A DNA stretch of 64,000 nt from Cohnella silvisoli. Lineage in GTDB: Bacteria; Bacillota; Bacilli; Paenibacillales; Paenibacillaceae. The stretch spans positions 1 through 64,000 of the forward strand of contig NZ_JAIOAP010000009.1 of assembly GCF_021190915.1 (NCBI RefSeq), written 5' to 3'. A program made the position numbers and the translations under genes. Positions 15,177 through 23,887 of this stretch are shown one piece after another (within the stretch, counting starts at the first letter, position 1; each line of letters starts with the position of its first letter). Below the pieces are notes generated by a model. That model was given only the letters and a program-made list of their open reading frames with translations, had not been told where the DNA came from and ran no database searches.

Positions 15177-16601
15177 TTAATTGCTTAAATACACTTGAAA
15201 GCTCTTAAGCGTCGGACACCATCTGGAAGCCGTTATCGTAAGCTTAATGTGGCGGACGTTCACTTTGCCGAATCGGCATATCCGCTTATATCCGACTACC
15301 GTGCCTTGAAACAGCGGCTTCCACTCGTTTTCTTCTTTCCATTCCAAGCGGAAACCTTCAATCCGTTGACCGTTGCGGATTTGTTCCATCAGTACGATGC
15401 AATCGAATGCTTGATGTTCTTGCAGGTCGATTTCGATCTCGGCTTGCTCGGTCCCCTCCGGCGGGCACCAGTAGGTTTCCGGATTCCCGTCGAACATATG
15501 GTTTGCCTGATGCGATTCATCCAGTTGCGCCGATGCGACGGCTTTAGCGCCAATGCATAAATCATCCCCGAAAATGCTCTTAATAGCCTGCCCTAGCTCG
15601 CTCATTCGAGCAGCATCGTTCTCGTGAATCAAGCCACGGCAATCCGGAGGCAGGTTTAACAGAAAGCTGGCATTGCCTCCGACCGACCCGACGTATACTT
15701 TCAACAACTCATCCAAACTCTTAACTTGGTCGTCTTCCTCAGTATGATAAAACCATCCCGGACGAATCGAAGTGTTGACTTCCGCAGGATACCAAACAAG
15801 CTTATCCGCGCCGCGAATGACTTCCCGGCTGCCTAGATCGTCATCCTGTGAATCATACCTTTTGGCGAACTCGCCGTTATCTTCTTTCTGCGACTTCTCT
15901 TGGATTTTCTCGTTGTCCTGCAAGACAGCAGGCACTACACTCCATTCCGATTCGCGGGTATGGCCGGCTTCGTTGCCGCACCAGCGGACGTCCGGACCGC
16001 ATACCGAAATAACGGCGCCCGGCTGCAGCTCGCGGATTAGCTTATAATAGCTTGCCCAGTCGTACACCTGCCTTTTACCATTAGGCCCTTCCCCGCAAGC
16101 GCCGTCGAACCATACGCAGAAAATATCGCCGTATTGGGTCAGCAGCTCCCTGAGCTGATTCATAAAGAAGAGGTTATAGGCATCGGAATCTCCATACGTC
16201 TGCTCGTGAAGATCCCATGGCGAAAGGTAGATGCCGAAGCGGATTCCGGCGGACCGACATGCATCGGCGACCTCCCTGACCAAATCGCCATTGCCCCCTC
16301 TCCATGAGCTGCTTTTCACCGAATGCTCGGTAAACCGGCTCGGCCACAGACAAAACCCGTCATGGTGCTTGCAAGTCAAGATCAATCCCGTCATGCCTGC
16401 CGATTTGCATACATTCACCCATTGCTCGGCGTTTAACTCGGAGGGATTGAATATAGTCGGATCCTCGTCCCCGAGTCCCCACTCTCTATTAGTAAACGTA
16501 TTGACCGTATAATGAATAAAACCGTAAAACTCCATCTCCTGCCACGCGAGCTGACGTTCCGATGGCTTTACAAGCGCGGCTTCCTTCACGAATCCATCCA
16601 T
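15177..16601 (-). CDS. alpha-L-fucosidase, GH29, with C-terminal carbohydrate-binding domain
   Basis: 474 residues, cytoplasmic (no signal peptide). The GH29 barrel shows KHHDGFCLWPS (residues 78-88) and the nucleophile aspartate D166 in CVWFDGACGEG. From about residue 355 to the end is a discoidin/F5-8C-like domain (HMFDGNPETYWCPP, then a Trp/Phe-rich beta-sandwich ending in SFQVYLSN). It removes terminal L-fucose from imported oligosaccharides. It starts 16 bp after the M17 aminopeptidase stop and is last among the intact genes of a long operon that contains a sugar ABC transporter. Confidence 0.93.
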   Translation of the reverse strand: MDGFVKEAALVKPSERQLAWQEMEFYGFIHYTVNTFTNREWGLGDEDPTIFNPSELNAEQWVNVCKSAGMTGLILTCKHHDGFCLWPSRFTEHSVKSSSWRGGNGDLVREVADACRSAGIRFGIYLSPWDLHEQTYGDSDAYNLFFMNQLRELLTQYGDIFCVWFDGACGEGPNGKRQVYDWASYYKLIRELQPGAVISVCGPDVRWCGNEAGHTRESEWSVVPAVLQDNEKIQEKSQKEDNGEFAKRYDSQDDDLGSREVIRGADKLVWYPAEVNTSIRPGWFYHTEEDDQVKSLDELLKVYVGSVGGNASFLLNLPPDCRGLIHENDAARMSELGQAIKSIFGDDLCIGAKAVASAQLDESHQANHMFDGNPETYWCPPEGTEQAEIEIDLQEHQAFDCIVLMEQIRNGQRIEGFRLEWKEENEWKPLFQGTVVGYKRICRFGKVNVRHIKLTITASRWCPTLKSFQVYLSN

Positions 16602-16617
16602 GAAACTCTCTCCCTTT

Positions 16618-18081
16618 CTAAACCCTATCTATAATATATGAAGCCAGCATTCTCGCACCAAATCCAGTCGCTCCGATCGCCTGCTCCCCTTTGGCGGAAG
16701 ATGAATCTTTCGGACCGTTCATGTCAATATGCGCCCATCTTAACGAAGGATCAACGAACTTTCGCAGAAAAAGCGCCGCCGTAATCGCTCCCCCGCCATC
16801 ACCGTTGCTGATATTGCACACATCCGCATAGGCGCTATCCAAGTATGATTCGTATTCATCCACCAACGGCAGTTGCCATACTTTCTCACCGAATGGCTCA
16901 CCCGCGTGTTTGAGGGTAAGCGCTAACTCGTCATCACCGAATACGCCTGCGATCTTGGTGCCAAGCGCTCCGACAACCGAGTAGGTCAGCGTGGCCAAAT
17001 CAATTGCTTCGGCAGCACCGATGCGATGAGCATGGATCAACGCGTCGGCGAGAATAAGCCGTCCTTCCGAATCGGTATTGCCGACTTGAACGGTAAGGCC
17101 ATTCGCGTATCGGATCACGTCGCTTGGCAGTAAGGCGTTTCCGGCTATGACGTTCTCCGCTGTCGGAACCAACACCGCCAAGTTAGCGGATGCGCCGCTT
17201 TTAACGACGATATCCAGCGCTCCGAGCACGCCCGCCGCTCCGGCCATATCCATCCTCATATCGCTTATGTCGTTATCGCGTTTGAGGCTGACCCCTCCGG
17301 TATCGAACGTAATTCCTTTGCCGATCAAAGCCGTAAGCGGCTTCGAATCATCCGTGCAATAACGAAGCTCTATGAAAGCCGGCGGGAAAACGCTTCCTTT
17401 ACCGACAGCTATAACTCCTGCAAAGTCGAGACGCTCCAGCTCTTCGCCAGCGAACACCTTAACGTCTACGCCCGTACCGGCAAAACGCTCCTTCACTTTA
17501 TCCGCTAATGTGAACGGCCGCAAGTGATTAGCAGGTTCGTTCGCCAAGTCGCGTGCCCACATCGTGCCTTCCGCGCGGATTTCCCCAAGCCGGATCGCTT
17601 CCTGGATTATCGTGCTCGTTTCCTGTTCGAAATGGAGAGTCGGGACTTCCGGTTTATCTGTTTTCTTCTTGTGTTTATCGAAAGAATACGTTCCGAGCTT
17701 CCAACCTTCCACCCATGCCGTGACCGCTTCCGCTTCTAGATCGGATGATTTCTCTTCATTTAACATAGCTTGAAAAGATACGTTAACCGACAAGCGTCGC
17801 TCCTTGACAGCCATTCGCCCGGCGTTGCCAGCCGCTTCACGGATACGCGCAGGATGGAATGACGCCTTATCGCCTAAACCAACGACAACGATATCCGGTT
17901 CTCCTTGTTGTCTTCCATAGAACCAAGTTACGGCATTCCTAGCTCCCATATGCGGACGCAGAGCCGCGGAATGCAAAAGCTGCCCGATTTGTGGCAGCTC
18001 CGCAAGCCTTTGCAGGCTTTCTTGATAAACCGGGAATAGGAGTGTTTGGACAGAGTCATCGGCTCTTTCCATGGCGCTCAT
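16618..18081 (-). CDS. leucyl aminopeptidase, M17 family
   Basis: 487 residues, the size of PepA-type enzymes. The two-metal active site segment GKGITFDTGGVSLK with the metal-binding DMAGAAGVLG, and the signature normally read NTDAEGR, are all present. Here that signature is NTDSEGR, an unusual Ala-to-Ser change between the metal ligands. The N-terminal half (about 1-165) is the non-catalytic macro-like domain. The gene overlaps the preceding metallophosphoesterase by 4 bp (ATGA), so translation is coupled. An aminopeptidase inside a glycan operon hints at glycopeptide or amino-sugar conjugate substrates. Hexameric M17 enzymes can also be multifunctional. Confidence 0.92.
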   Translation of the reverse strand: MSAMERADDSVQTLLFPVYQESLQRLAELPQIGQLLHSAALRPHMGARNAVTWFYGRQQGEPDIVVVGLGDKASFHPARIREAAGNAGRMAVKERRLSVNVSFQAMLNEEKSSDLEAEAVTAWVEGWKLGTYSFDKHKKKTDKPEVPTLHFEQETSTIIQEAIRLGEIRAEGTMWARDLANEPANHLRPFTLADKVKERFAGTGVDVKVFAGEELERLDFAGVIAVGKGSVFPPAFIELRYCTDDSKPLTALIGKGITFDTGGVSLKRDNDISDMRMDMAGAAGVLGALDIVVKSGASANLAVLVPTAENVIAGNALLPSDVIRYANGLTVQVGNTDSEGRLILADALIHAHRIGAAEAIDLATLTYSVVGALGTKIAGVFGDDELALTLKHAGEPFGEKVWQLPLVDEYESYLDSAYADVCNISNGDGGGAITAALFLRKFVDPSLRWAHIDMNGPKDSSSAKGEQAIGATGFGARMLASYIIDRV

Positions 18082-18989
18082 CGAACAACACCTCCGTCTT
18101 CCATAACGATCCAGGTGTCAAACTCCCGTTTTCCTTCATAAATACGGATTACGCGGGCGCCCCTCTGTAATTTGCCGTAACAGTTATATCCAGAAACCCG
18201 TCCGTAACACAGACGAATCCCGTGTACGGTGCCGCAATAGTCGTTATCATGGTCGTGACCGACAAAGGTGCCCATCACATCCCCCATTTGGATCATCGCT
18301 CCGAACAATCCGGTGTTGATTTTAGAGCATTCGACATTCTCTTCCTTAGTGCCGGTTACCCGCTCCCCGTTCCATGCGGCTTCATATTCCGGAACCGGAA
18401 TGTGAAAAAAGGCAAGCGCGGGAAGAGGTCCGCCGCTTTGCTCCGCCAACCGGCGGGATTGCTGCGTATACCAATGAATTTGGTCCGGGTGAATCCATGC
18501 ATAACCGCCGATCGCTTCCGGCGCATTGATGCCTGAATCAAGGAAATACAAGGCCGCAGCGGCCTCGCTTCCGTCGGCATCTTTCACCTTCAACACAAAG
18601 TTGCCAACCCCGTTAATGTCGGCAGGACCGGCAGCGGAAAGGCACTTCTCATCTTCTTGCTGAATGTCGAGCAGTTCCTCTCGCGTTACCCCGTCCTCCG
18701 CATCATGGTTGCCGAATACCGCAGCCCAAGGAACTTGCGCTGCAACGACCGGCGCGATCGACCTGCGAAAAGAAGCCTTCGGATCGGCAACGCCGTGGCT
18801 CCAGATCATATCGCCGGTCAGTACGACTAGATCCGGCTTTTCAAACGCGATTATTTTTTCGACCAACGCCGCGGTTTGACCATCGCTTTGCCGCTCTTCC
18901 TCTTTCCCGTCTCCGAAATGCATATCCGTAAACTGCACGATCGTAAAGGTTCCGTCTTCGCGAAACTTTAAGTCGTCAGCCATAAGCAA
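18078..18989 (-). CDS. calcineurin-like metallophosphoesterase (second of a tandem pair)
   Basis: 303 residues. All five metallophosphoesterase motifs are visible: FTDMHFGD (DxH), LTGDMIW (GDxx), FGNHDAEDG (GNHD), a histidine in AFFHIPVPEYE, and VGHDHDNDYCG (GHxH-like). There is no signal peptide, so the enzyme is cytoplasmic. The domain order resembles the DCR2/purple-acid-phosphatase-29-like branch. It probably hydrolyses a phosphate mono- or diester made or imported by this operon. It follows a paralogue by 6 bp and overlaps the M17 gene by 4 bp. Confidence 0.9.
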   Translation of the reverse strand: MLMADDLKFREDGTFTIVQFTDMHFGDGKEEERQSDGQTAALVEKIIAFEKPDLVVLTGDMIWSHGVADPKASFRRSIAPVVAAQVPWAAVFGNHDAEDGVTREELLDIQQEDEKCLSAAGPADINGVGNFVLKVKDADGSEAAAALYFLDSGINAPEAIGGYAWIHPDQIHWYTQQSRRLAEQSGGPLPALAFFHIPVPEYEAAWNGERVTGTKEENVECSKINTGLFGAMIQMGDVMGTFVGHDHDNDYCGTVHGIRLCYGRVSGYNCYGKLQRGARVIRIYEGKREFDTWIVMEDGGVVR

Positions 18990-18995
18990 TTCACC

Positions 18996-19901
18996 TCAAT
19001 TGTTTATTTCCAATCCGCTTCCTACCTCTATCCAAGTATCGAACTCGCGCTTTCCTTCATATAGGGATATAACTCTCGCTCCGCGCTCTAGTTCTCCATA
19101 AGTGCCGTTACCCGTAACACGTCCATAGCATAGCCGAATCCCGTGGAGATCCCCGACATAATCATTATCATGATCATGACCGGCAAAGGTCCCAATAACA
19201 TCACCTTGTTCCAGCATAGCCGTGAATAAACCGCTATTCAACTTTGGACAGCAGACCTTCTCACCTTTATTGCCTTTAATCGTACCATCCTGCCAAACTT
19301 GCTCATATTCCGGAATCGGAATATGGAAGAAAGCGAGTCCAGGCAGTGGACTGCCATTCTTCTGTGCAAGCTTGCTGGATTCTTGGCGGTACCAATGAAC
19401 CTGATCCGGATGAATCCATTCGTATCCACCGATGGACTTAGGTGCGGAATCTCCTGAATCAAAAAAGTACAAAACAGCCGCATCCTCTTCGTTCGCGGAA
19501 CCCGCAACGGTATGAATATAGTTGCCTACGCCATGTATGTCCTCAGGACCATCTTCAGATAAATTATTAGCGAATTCCTTCAAGATTTCGTTCAATCGTT
19601 GACGCGAAATTCCTTTCTCAGAGTCATGATTGCCATAAACCACGGCGAATGGAATTCCTGAATGAACTACGCCAGCAATCGCACGGCGAAATGTTCCTTC
19701 TTGATCCTCCACATCATAACTAGAAATAACATCACCTGTAAGGACGATTAAATCCGGCTTTTGTGCCGCAATGATTTGCTGAATAAGAGTTAGCGATTGA
19801 ACATCTTTATCCGGTTCAATTCCATCCCTGATATGCATATCGGTAAATTGAACGATCTTAAACGTGCCATCTGATCGGAATCTCAATTTGTTGTGTTTCA
19901 T
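18996..19901 (-). CDS. calcineurin-like metallophosphoesterase (first of a tandem pair)
   Basis: 301 residues, clearly paralogous to the next gene along its whole length: FTDMHIRDGIEPDKD, LTGDVISSYD, VYGNHDSEKG, AFFHIPIPEYEQVW and AGHDHDNDYVG line up one to one. Active-site residues are complete in both copies, so this is duplication with retained function rather than decay. It is cytoplasmic. The pair may act on two related phosphoesters. It starts 23 bp after the PfkB kinase stop with AGGAGTTAG just before the ATG, on the minus strand, within the same operon. Confidence 0.9.
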   Translation of the reverse strand: MKHNKLRFRSDGTFKIVQFTDMHIRDGIEPDKDVQSLTLIQQIIAAQKPDLIVLTGDVISSYDVEDQEGTFRRAIAGVVHSGIPFAVVYGNHDSEKGISRQRLNEILKEFANNLSEDGPEDIHGVGNYIHTVAGSANEEDAAVLYFFDSGDSAPKSIGGYEWIHPDQVHWYRQESSKLAQKNGSPLPGLAFFHIPIPEYEQVWQDGTIKGNKGEKVCCPKLNSGLFTAMLEQGDVIGTFAGHDHDNDYVGDLHGIRLCYGRVTGNGTYGELERGARVISLYEGKREFDTWIEVGSGLEINN

Positions 19902-19924
19902 TCTAACTCCTCACTTTCGAATCA

Positions 19925-20881
19925 TTAAATGGCTGCCCAATGATCGCTTGTGTATTTAACGTTATCGGCAATAAACCGCTCTAAGGCGGTCCTATCCGGC
20001 GTCCCCGCGCTTCCTCCGAACTGAGTGATGGACATCGCTCCGCACGCGTTGGCGAACAGCAAACATTGCTCCGTCGGTTGGCCGGACAAGAACCCGTAAA
20101 TGTACCCAGCGTTAAATGAATCTCCGGCACCAGTCGTGTCAACGACAGGCACCTCGAATCCGGACCTGTACATCGTAACGCCGTCGACCGTCGCAACCGC
20201 TCCGGCCGAACCGAGCTTCAGTACAAAATGCGGGCTGTGTCTGGAAAGTTCCCGGATGCTTTCTTCTATCGGTATTCGCCGGGTATAATGTTGAACCTCG
20301 ACCTCGTTCATGAAGAAGATATCTACCTCTTTCATTAATTCAATTACGCCGGCATACCATTCTCCGGTTTCATCCCATCCGACGTCGAGGGAAGTCGTCA
20401 AACCTAGCGCTTTTAACTTGCGTGCCATCTCCACGTATTCCTTATGGTTCTTGCTGCCGCGGTAACCTGTCAAGTGAACATGCCGTCCCAGTACGACGCT
20501 GTTCATGTCCAACTGCTGCAGGTTTAGTTCCGCATTAGAGCCTAAGTAGGTAATAAAAGAGCGGTCTTTCTCCGGGTTGATCGCAATGGAAATACCCGTA
20601 TTGTTTAGGTTACTGGTCTTAATAAAACTGGTATCGATACCAGACAAAATAAATTGATCCCGGACGAATTGACCGAAGCCATCTCCCCCGAGACTTCCGT
20701 TAAAAGCCACCTTCATGCCGAGTTTGGCCAAAGCCATACTGAACAGAGCCGCGCCTCCTCCGACATGAAGCGTCATATTGTGTACGTGCACCTCTTGACC
20801 GGGACCCGGCAACTCATTGCAGCCCGCGACGACTAAATCGATATTGACATCCCCTATTACGATGGCATCGTATGATTTCAT
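19925..20881 (-). CDS. PfkB-family carbohydrate kinase
   Basis: 318 residues. The N-terminal glycine-rich LHVGGGAALFSMALAKLG and the C-terminal anion-hole and catalytic motif VDTTGAGDSFNAGYIYGF define a ribokinase/PfkB sugar kinase. The aspartate of GAGDSF is the base. It phosphorylates a free sugar, nucleoside or polyol with ATP, but the exact substrate cannot be read. It starts 6 bp after the LacI stop. Its coding sequence contains a perfect 16-bp palindrome at 20628-20643, identical in its core to the operator-like site upstream of the permease gene. Confidence 0.9.
   Translation of the reverse strand: MKSYDAIVIGDVNIDLVVAGCNELPGPGQEVHVHNMTLHVGGGAALFSMALAKLGMKVAFNGSLGGDGFGQFVRDQFILSGIDTSFIKTSNLNNTGISIAINPEKDRSFITYLGSNAELNLQQLDMNSVVLGRHVHLTGYRGSKNHKEYVEMARKLKALGLTTSLDVGWDETGEWYAGVIELMKEVDIFFMNEVEVQHYTRRIPIEESIRELSRHSPHFVLKLGSAGAVATVDGVTMYRSGFEVPVVDTTGAGDSFNAGYIYGFLSGQPTEQCLLFANACGAMSITQFGGSAGTPDRTALERFIADNVKYTSDHWAAI
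20628..20643. promoter_or_regulatory. intragenic LacI-type palindrome inside the PfkB gene
   Basis: CTGGTATCGATACCAG is a perfect 16-bp palindrome. Its inner 14 bases TGGTATCGATACCA are identical to 26693-26706, which lies 33 bp before the lplB-like permease start. It may be an auxiliary operator or roadblock for the LacI protein encoded immediately upstream. It also codes for part of SGIDTS in the kinase, so chance is not excluded. Confidence 0.5.
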
Positions 20882-20887
20882 AGTTAG

Positions 20888-21910
20888 TCACATCCTCGTT
20901 GCTTCATTCCTATTCCGGCAGCTTTCGCGAGCGACCAAACGATGTTCCAACACAACATCGCTCATTGAGATCGTTTCTCCGGCAATTTGTTTCAGCAGCA
21001 CGTCCATCGTTACTTTGCCCATCTGTTGAATCGGTTGCTCCATTGACGTCAACGTCGGCCTTACAAGCTCAGTCAACTGGCTGCCGTCAAATCCCATAAC
21101 GGAAATATCTTCGGGCACGCGCAGGTTATGGTCCCGAATGCAGTTCATGGCCCCGACCGCCATATCGTCGCTGACCGCAAACACCGCGGTCGGCGGGTGC
21201 TCCACGCTTAGCAGCTCTTTCATTTGATCATAACCGCTTTTGACCTTATAATCGCCAAAACGAATATGCTCGAACACCAGTTTGGTGCCGGCGTCCGTCA
21301 TCGCGTTCCGATACCCGCTATAACGGTTTTGACCTGACGTAATGTCCCGCATATCGCCGCCGATGAACCCGATCGTCTCATGACCCAGCTCTATCAAATA
21401 TTTAGTCGCCTCATAAGAGGCCTGATAGTCGTCGATAATGACCGATACAAACTTTTGATCCATCGGTTTCACGCTAGAGAAAATAACGGGAATTTTGATT
21501 TTATGGATAAAGTTGCGGATTGGCTCATTTATCTTCTCATGCATAATAATGATGCCTTCGACCCGCATTTCTTGAAACACGTTCAAATATTTAAGCTCTT
21601 TGTCGATATCCTCGCTTATATTGCAGACTAGAAGATTATAATCGTTGGCGCTTGCCATTTCTTCGATACTGCTTAGAATCGTAGAATAGAAACTTGAGGT
21701 GAGATCCGGCACGATAACGCCGATCAGGTTCGTTTTTTTACGTACCAAACTGCGGGCGATTTGACTCGGCGCATATCCCAATTCTTCGATAGCACGGTTC
21801 ACTCTCGATTTGAGATCGTCCTTGACGTACTTTTCTCCGTTCAGAACCCTGGACACTGTGGTTACGGAGACACCCGCATGTTTCGCCACGTCTTTAATTT
21901 TGACCTGCAT
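20888..21910 (-). CDS. LacI/GalR-family transcriptional regulator
   Basis: 340 residues. The N-terminal LacI headpiece IKDVAKHAGVSVTTVSRVLNG (residues 5-24) is complete, followed by a hinge helix region (ARSLVRKKTNLIGVIVPD) and a periplasmic-binding-like effector domain (VFAVSDDMAVGAMNCIR, then PEDISVMGFDGS). It sits in the middle of the operon it probably controls, after the PHP gene and before the kinase. Candidate operators are the TGGTATCGATACCA-type palindromes at 26693, 25704 and 20628, and the related one at 29549. The inducer is presumably the transported sugar or its phosphate. Confidence 0.93.
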   Translation of the reverse strand: MQVKIKDVAKHAGVSVTTVSRVLNGEKYVKDDLKSRVNRAIEELGYAPSQIARSLVRKKTNLIGVIVPDLTSSFYSTILSSIEEMASANDYNLLVCNISEDIDKELKYLNVFQEMRVEGIIIMHEKINEPIRNFIHKIKIPVIFSSVKPMDQKFVSVIIDDYQASYEATKYLIELGHETIGFIGGDMRDITSGQNRYSGYRNAMTDAGTKLVFEHIRFGDYKVKSGYDQMKELLSVEHPPTAVFAVSDDMAVGAMNCIRDHNLRVPEDISVMGFDGSQLTELVRPTLTSMEQPIQQMGKVTMDVLLKQIAGETISMSDVVLEHRLVARESCRNRNEATRM

Positions 21911-21992
21911 ATCTCACTCACCCCATCTGAATACTACGAAACTACCAAAGAGATGGATTCGCCACGTACCCGACATTTCCTTTTAGTTGCCC

Positions 21993-22880
21993 TTATTTTT
22001 CGACAAATAACGGCTGGGAAAACGCGGAATACCCGCCTTCCAAATAAACCGCGATGCGCACGTACCCTTCGTCGCCTTTGCACTCATATTTCGCTTGTTT
22101 GATTCGCCCTGTCGTTTCTTGCAGCACTTGTCCGTCTTTACCGAAAAACGTAACGTATTTATACATTTTATCAAGCAATTCATTTGAACGAAGATCAGCC
22201 ACTACCGTGTCGCCTTCCACTCGGATTGCATCAAAACCATATCCCGTAGACACGTAAAAATTGCCTTCCTTGATCGCATCAATGATAGCTTCATTCGTGT
22301 TTTCTGTAGCCTTGACCACGTTCCACGCCTGCTTCTCTTGACCGTATACATGGGAATCGTCGTTGCCGAAGCCCCATACCTTGCGTCCTGCGGACAGCAG
22401 GGCATCCCACTTGTCAAAAGCAATATCATACTCCGGATTGCCGTCTCCATTATAGACTTCAACCCCGAGATAACGTTCCATTTTGAGCATATCTTCCAGG
22501 TTCCAATAGTTCGAGAAATAGCGGTTCGGATGAACGAGAACGGCAAATCCGCCGTTTTGAACCGTCAGATCCACAAACCGCTGATAATTTTCAATCGTAA
22601 ATTCGTTGCTGTATCCCTCCATTATAATATGAGGAGGCTGTACGAGGAGCATATGCGTTTGCCGACTGCTCACTTCAATCGCTTCAAAAACGGTCGGGAT
22701 CTCCATCTTACCTTCATGTTTCGTAATTTTATCATGATCGGAAATACCTAGAAAATCATAGCCGCCGTACATTTTGTATACCGTTTCAAGCGGAAACCAT
22801 CCATCGCTATTGTCGGTATGATTATGAAAACTCCCTTTAAGCCAAAAACCTGTTTGTTTATATGGATTTATAATCTCCAA
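21993..22880 (-). CDS. PHP-domain phosphoesterase
   Basis: 295 residues. The PHP metal motifs are visible: GSFHNHTDNSDG (HxH plus Asp), LGISDHDKIT (DH), VLVHPNRYF (HP) and GFGNDDSHVYG (DxH). About the last 80 residues form a beta-rich extension (VEGDTVVADLRSNEL to the C-terminus). PHP proteins of this type are metal-dependent phosphoesterases. It is cytoplasmic, 25 bp after the lplC-like permease stop, and is one of five predicted phosphoesterases in this part of the window. The substrate is unknown. Confidence 0.88.
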   Translation of the reverse strand: MEIINPYKQTGFWLKGSFHNHTDNSDGWFPLETVYKMYGGYDFLGISDHDKITKHEGKMEIPTVFEAIEVSSRQTHMLLVQPPHIIMEGYSNEFTIENYQRFVDLTVQNGGFAVLVHPNRYFSNYWNLEDMLKMERYLGVEVYNGDGNPEYDIAFDKWDALLSAGRKVWGFGNDDSHVYGQEKQAWNVVKATENTNEAIIDAIKEGNFYVSTGYGFDAIRVEGDTVVADLRSNELLDKMYKYVTFFGKDGQVLQETTGRIKQAKYECKGDEGYVRIAVYLEGGYSAFSQPLFVEK

Positions 22881-22905
22881 TGCTCATCCATCCTCCCCAC
22901 AGATG

Positions 22906-23808
22906 CTACTCTTTCATCGAACCTATCATAACGCCCTTTGCAAAAAACCTTTGTACGAATGGGTAAATGAGAATAATAGGCGTTACTACGATTACGATCG
23001 TGGCCATTTTCAGCGAGTTGCTCGTAATTTGAATTTTCAGAAGCAAATCGTATCTCGTACCCGCAGCCTGATTCAAGGTATCCCGCATCGCTTCCGCGCT
23101 CATCAGCATTTCTTGAAGCAGCGTGGACAGCGGACGCAAGCTTTCTTTGCGAACGAAGAACGCGCCCGTGAACCAATCATTCCAGTGGCCGACGGCGCTA
23201 AATAATGCGATAACCGCGATGACCGGTTTGCTGAGAGGCATAATAATGCGCATGAAGATCGAAAAATCGTTATACCCGTCAATACGTGCCGATTCCTCCA
23301 AACTCGGATGAAGCTGTTGGAAAAAGGTTCGGAATATAATCAAATTCCACGCGCTGTATAAGCTTGGAATGATGTACACCCAGATGGTATCTGTCAGATG
23401 GACTGATTTCAACAGCATATAGTAAGGAATAGTGCCTCCGCCGAACAGCATTGTGAAGAAAATCATCATCATGAAGAACTTCCCGCCAGGCAGCGTCTTG
23501 CTCTTAAGCGCATAAGCCGCCATTGCCGTTAGGAATAAGCTAGCAATCGTACCTACGACTGTACGGAATGTAGAAATAGTGAACGCGGTGCCAATACTAG
23601 CCGTCTGAAACGCATGGTTAAAGTTATCTAATGACCAAATCCTGGGCCAGAAGAAAATGCCCCCTCTTTCCGCGTCTTTGCCGGGATTAAACGCTAAGGC
23701 AATAATGTTCAGGAAGGGAAGGATGATGGACAGGCATAAAACGATAATAATCACGTAGTTAATCACTTTAAACACGATTTCGCCAACGCTCAACTTATGA
23801 AATTCCAT
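22906..23808 (-). CDS. carbohydrate ABC transporter permease, LplC type
   Basis: About 300 residues with six membrane segments and the inner-membrane EAA loop LEESARIDGYNDFSIFMRIIMPLSKP. Residue pattern and length fit the LplC/YtcP group that accompanies large oligosaccharide-binding lipoproteins in Paenibacillaceae. The ATG at 23808 (MEFHKLSVGEIV) is chosen because GGGGGAG lies 7 bases upstream. It partners the LplB-type permease at 25.7 kb, and the binding protein lies between them. No ATPase is encoded nearby, as is normal for this group, which borrows an MsmX-like ATPase. Confidence 0.92.
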   Translation of the reverse strand: MEFHKLSVGEIVFKVINYVIIIVLCLSIILPFLNIIALAFNPGKDAERGGIFFWPRIWSLDNFNHAFQTASIGTAFTISTFRTVVGTIASLFLTAMAAYALKSKTLPGGKFFMMMIFFTMLFGGGTIPYYMLLKSVHLTDTIWVYIIPSLYSAWNLIIFRTFFQQLHPSLEESARIDGYNDFSIFMRIIMPLSKPVIAVIALFSAVGHWNDWFTGAFFVRKESLRPLSTLLQEMLMSAEAMRDTLNQAAGTRYDLLLKIQITSNSLKMATIVIVVTPIILIYPFVQRFFAKGVMIGSMKE

Positions 23809-23836
23809 GGTAATCTCCCCCAAACTTCTAAGAAGG

Positions 23837-23872
23837 AAGGCGGTCTATCCGCATCTGCGGGTAGACCGCCTT
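23837..23872 (-). promoter_or_regulatory. strong intergenic hairpin between binding protein and permease
   Basis: A 17-bp stem (23837-23853 with 23856-23872, a single internal mismatch) lies in the 79-bp gap between the binding-protein stop and the second permease. No long T run follows on the minus strand. Such hairpins commonly stabilise the 3' end of a binding-protein transcript or act as partial terminators, giving more binding protein than permease. Confidence 0.6.
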
Positions 23873-23887
23873 GCCTCTTATCGATCT

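Noticed and set aside
23824..23887. Riboswitch between the permease and binding-protein genes
   Set aside because: Only a simple stem is visible, with no aptamer-like conserved core.
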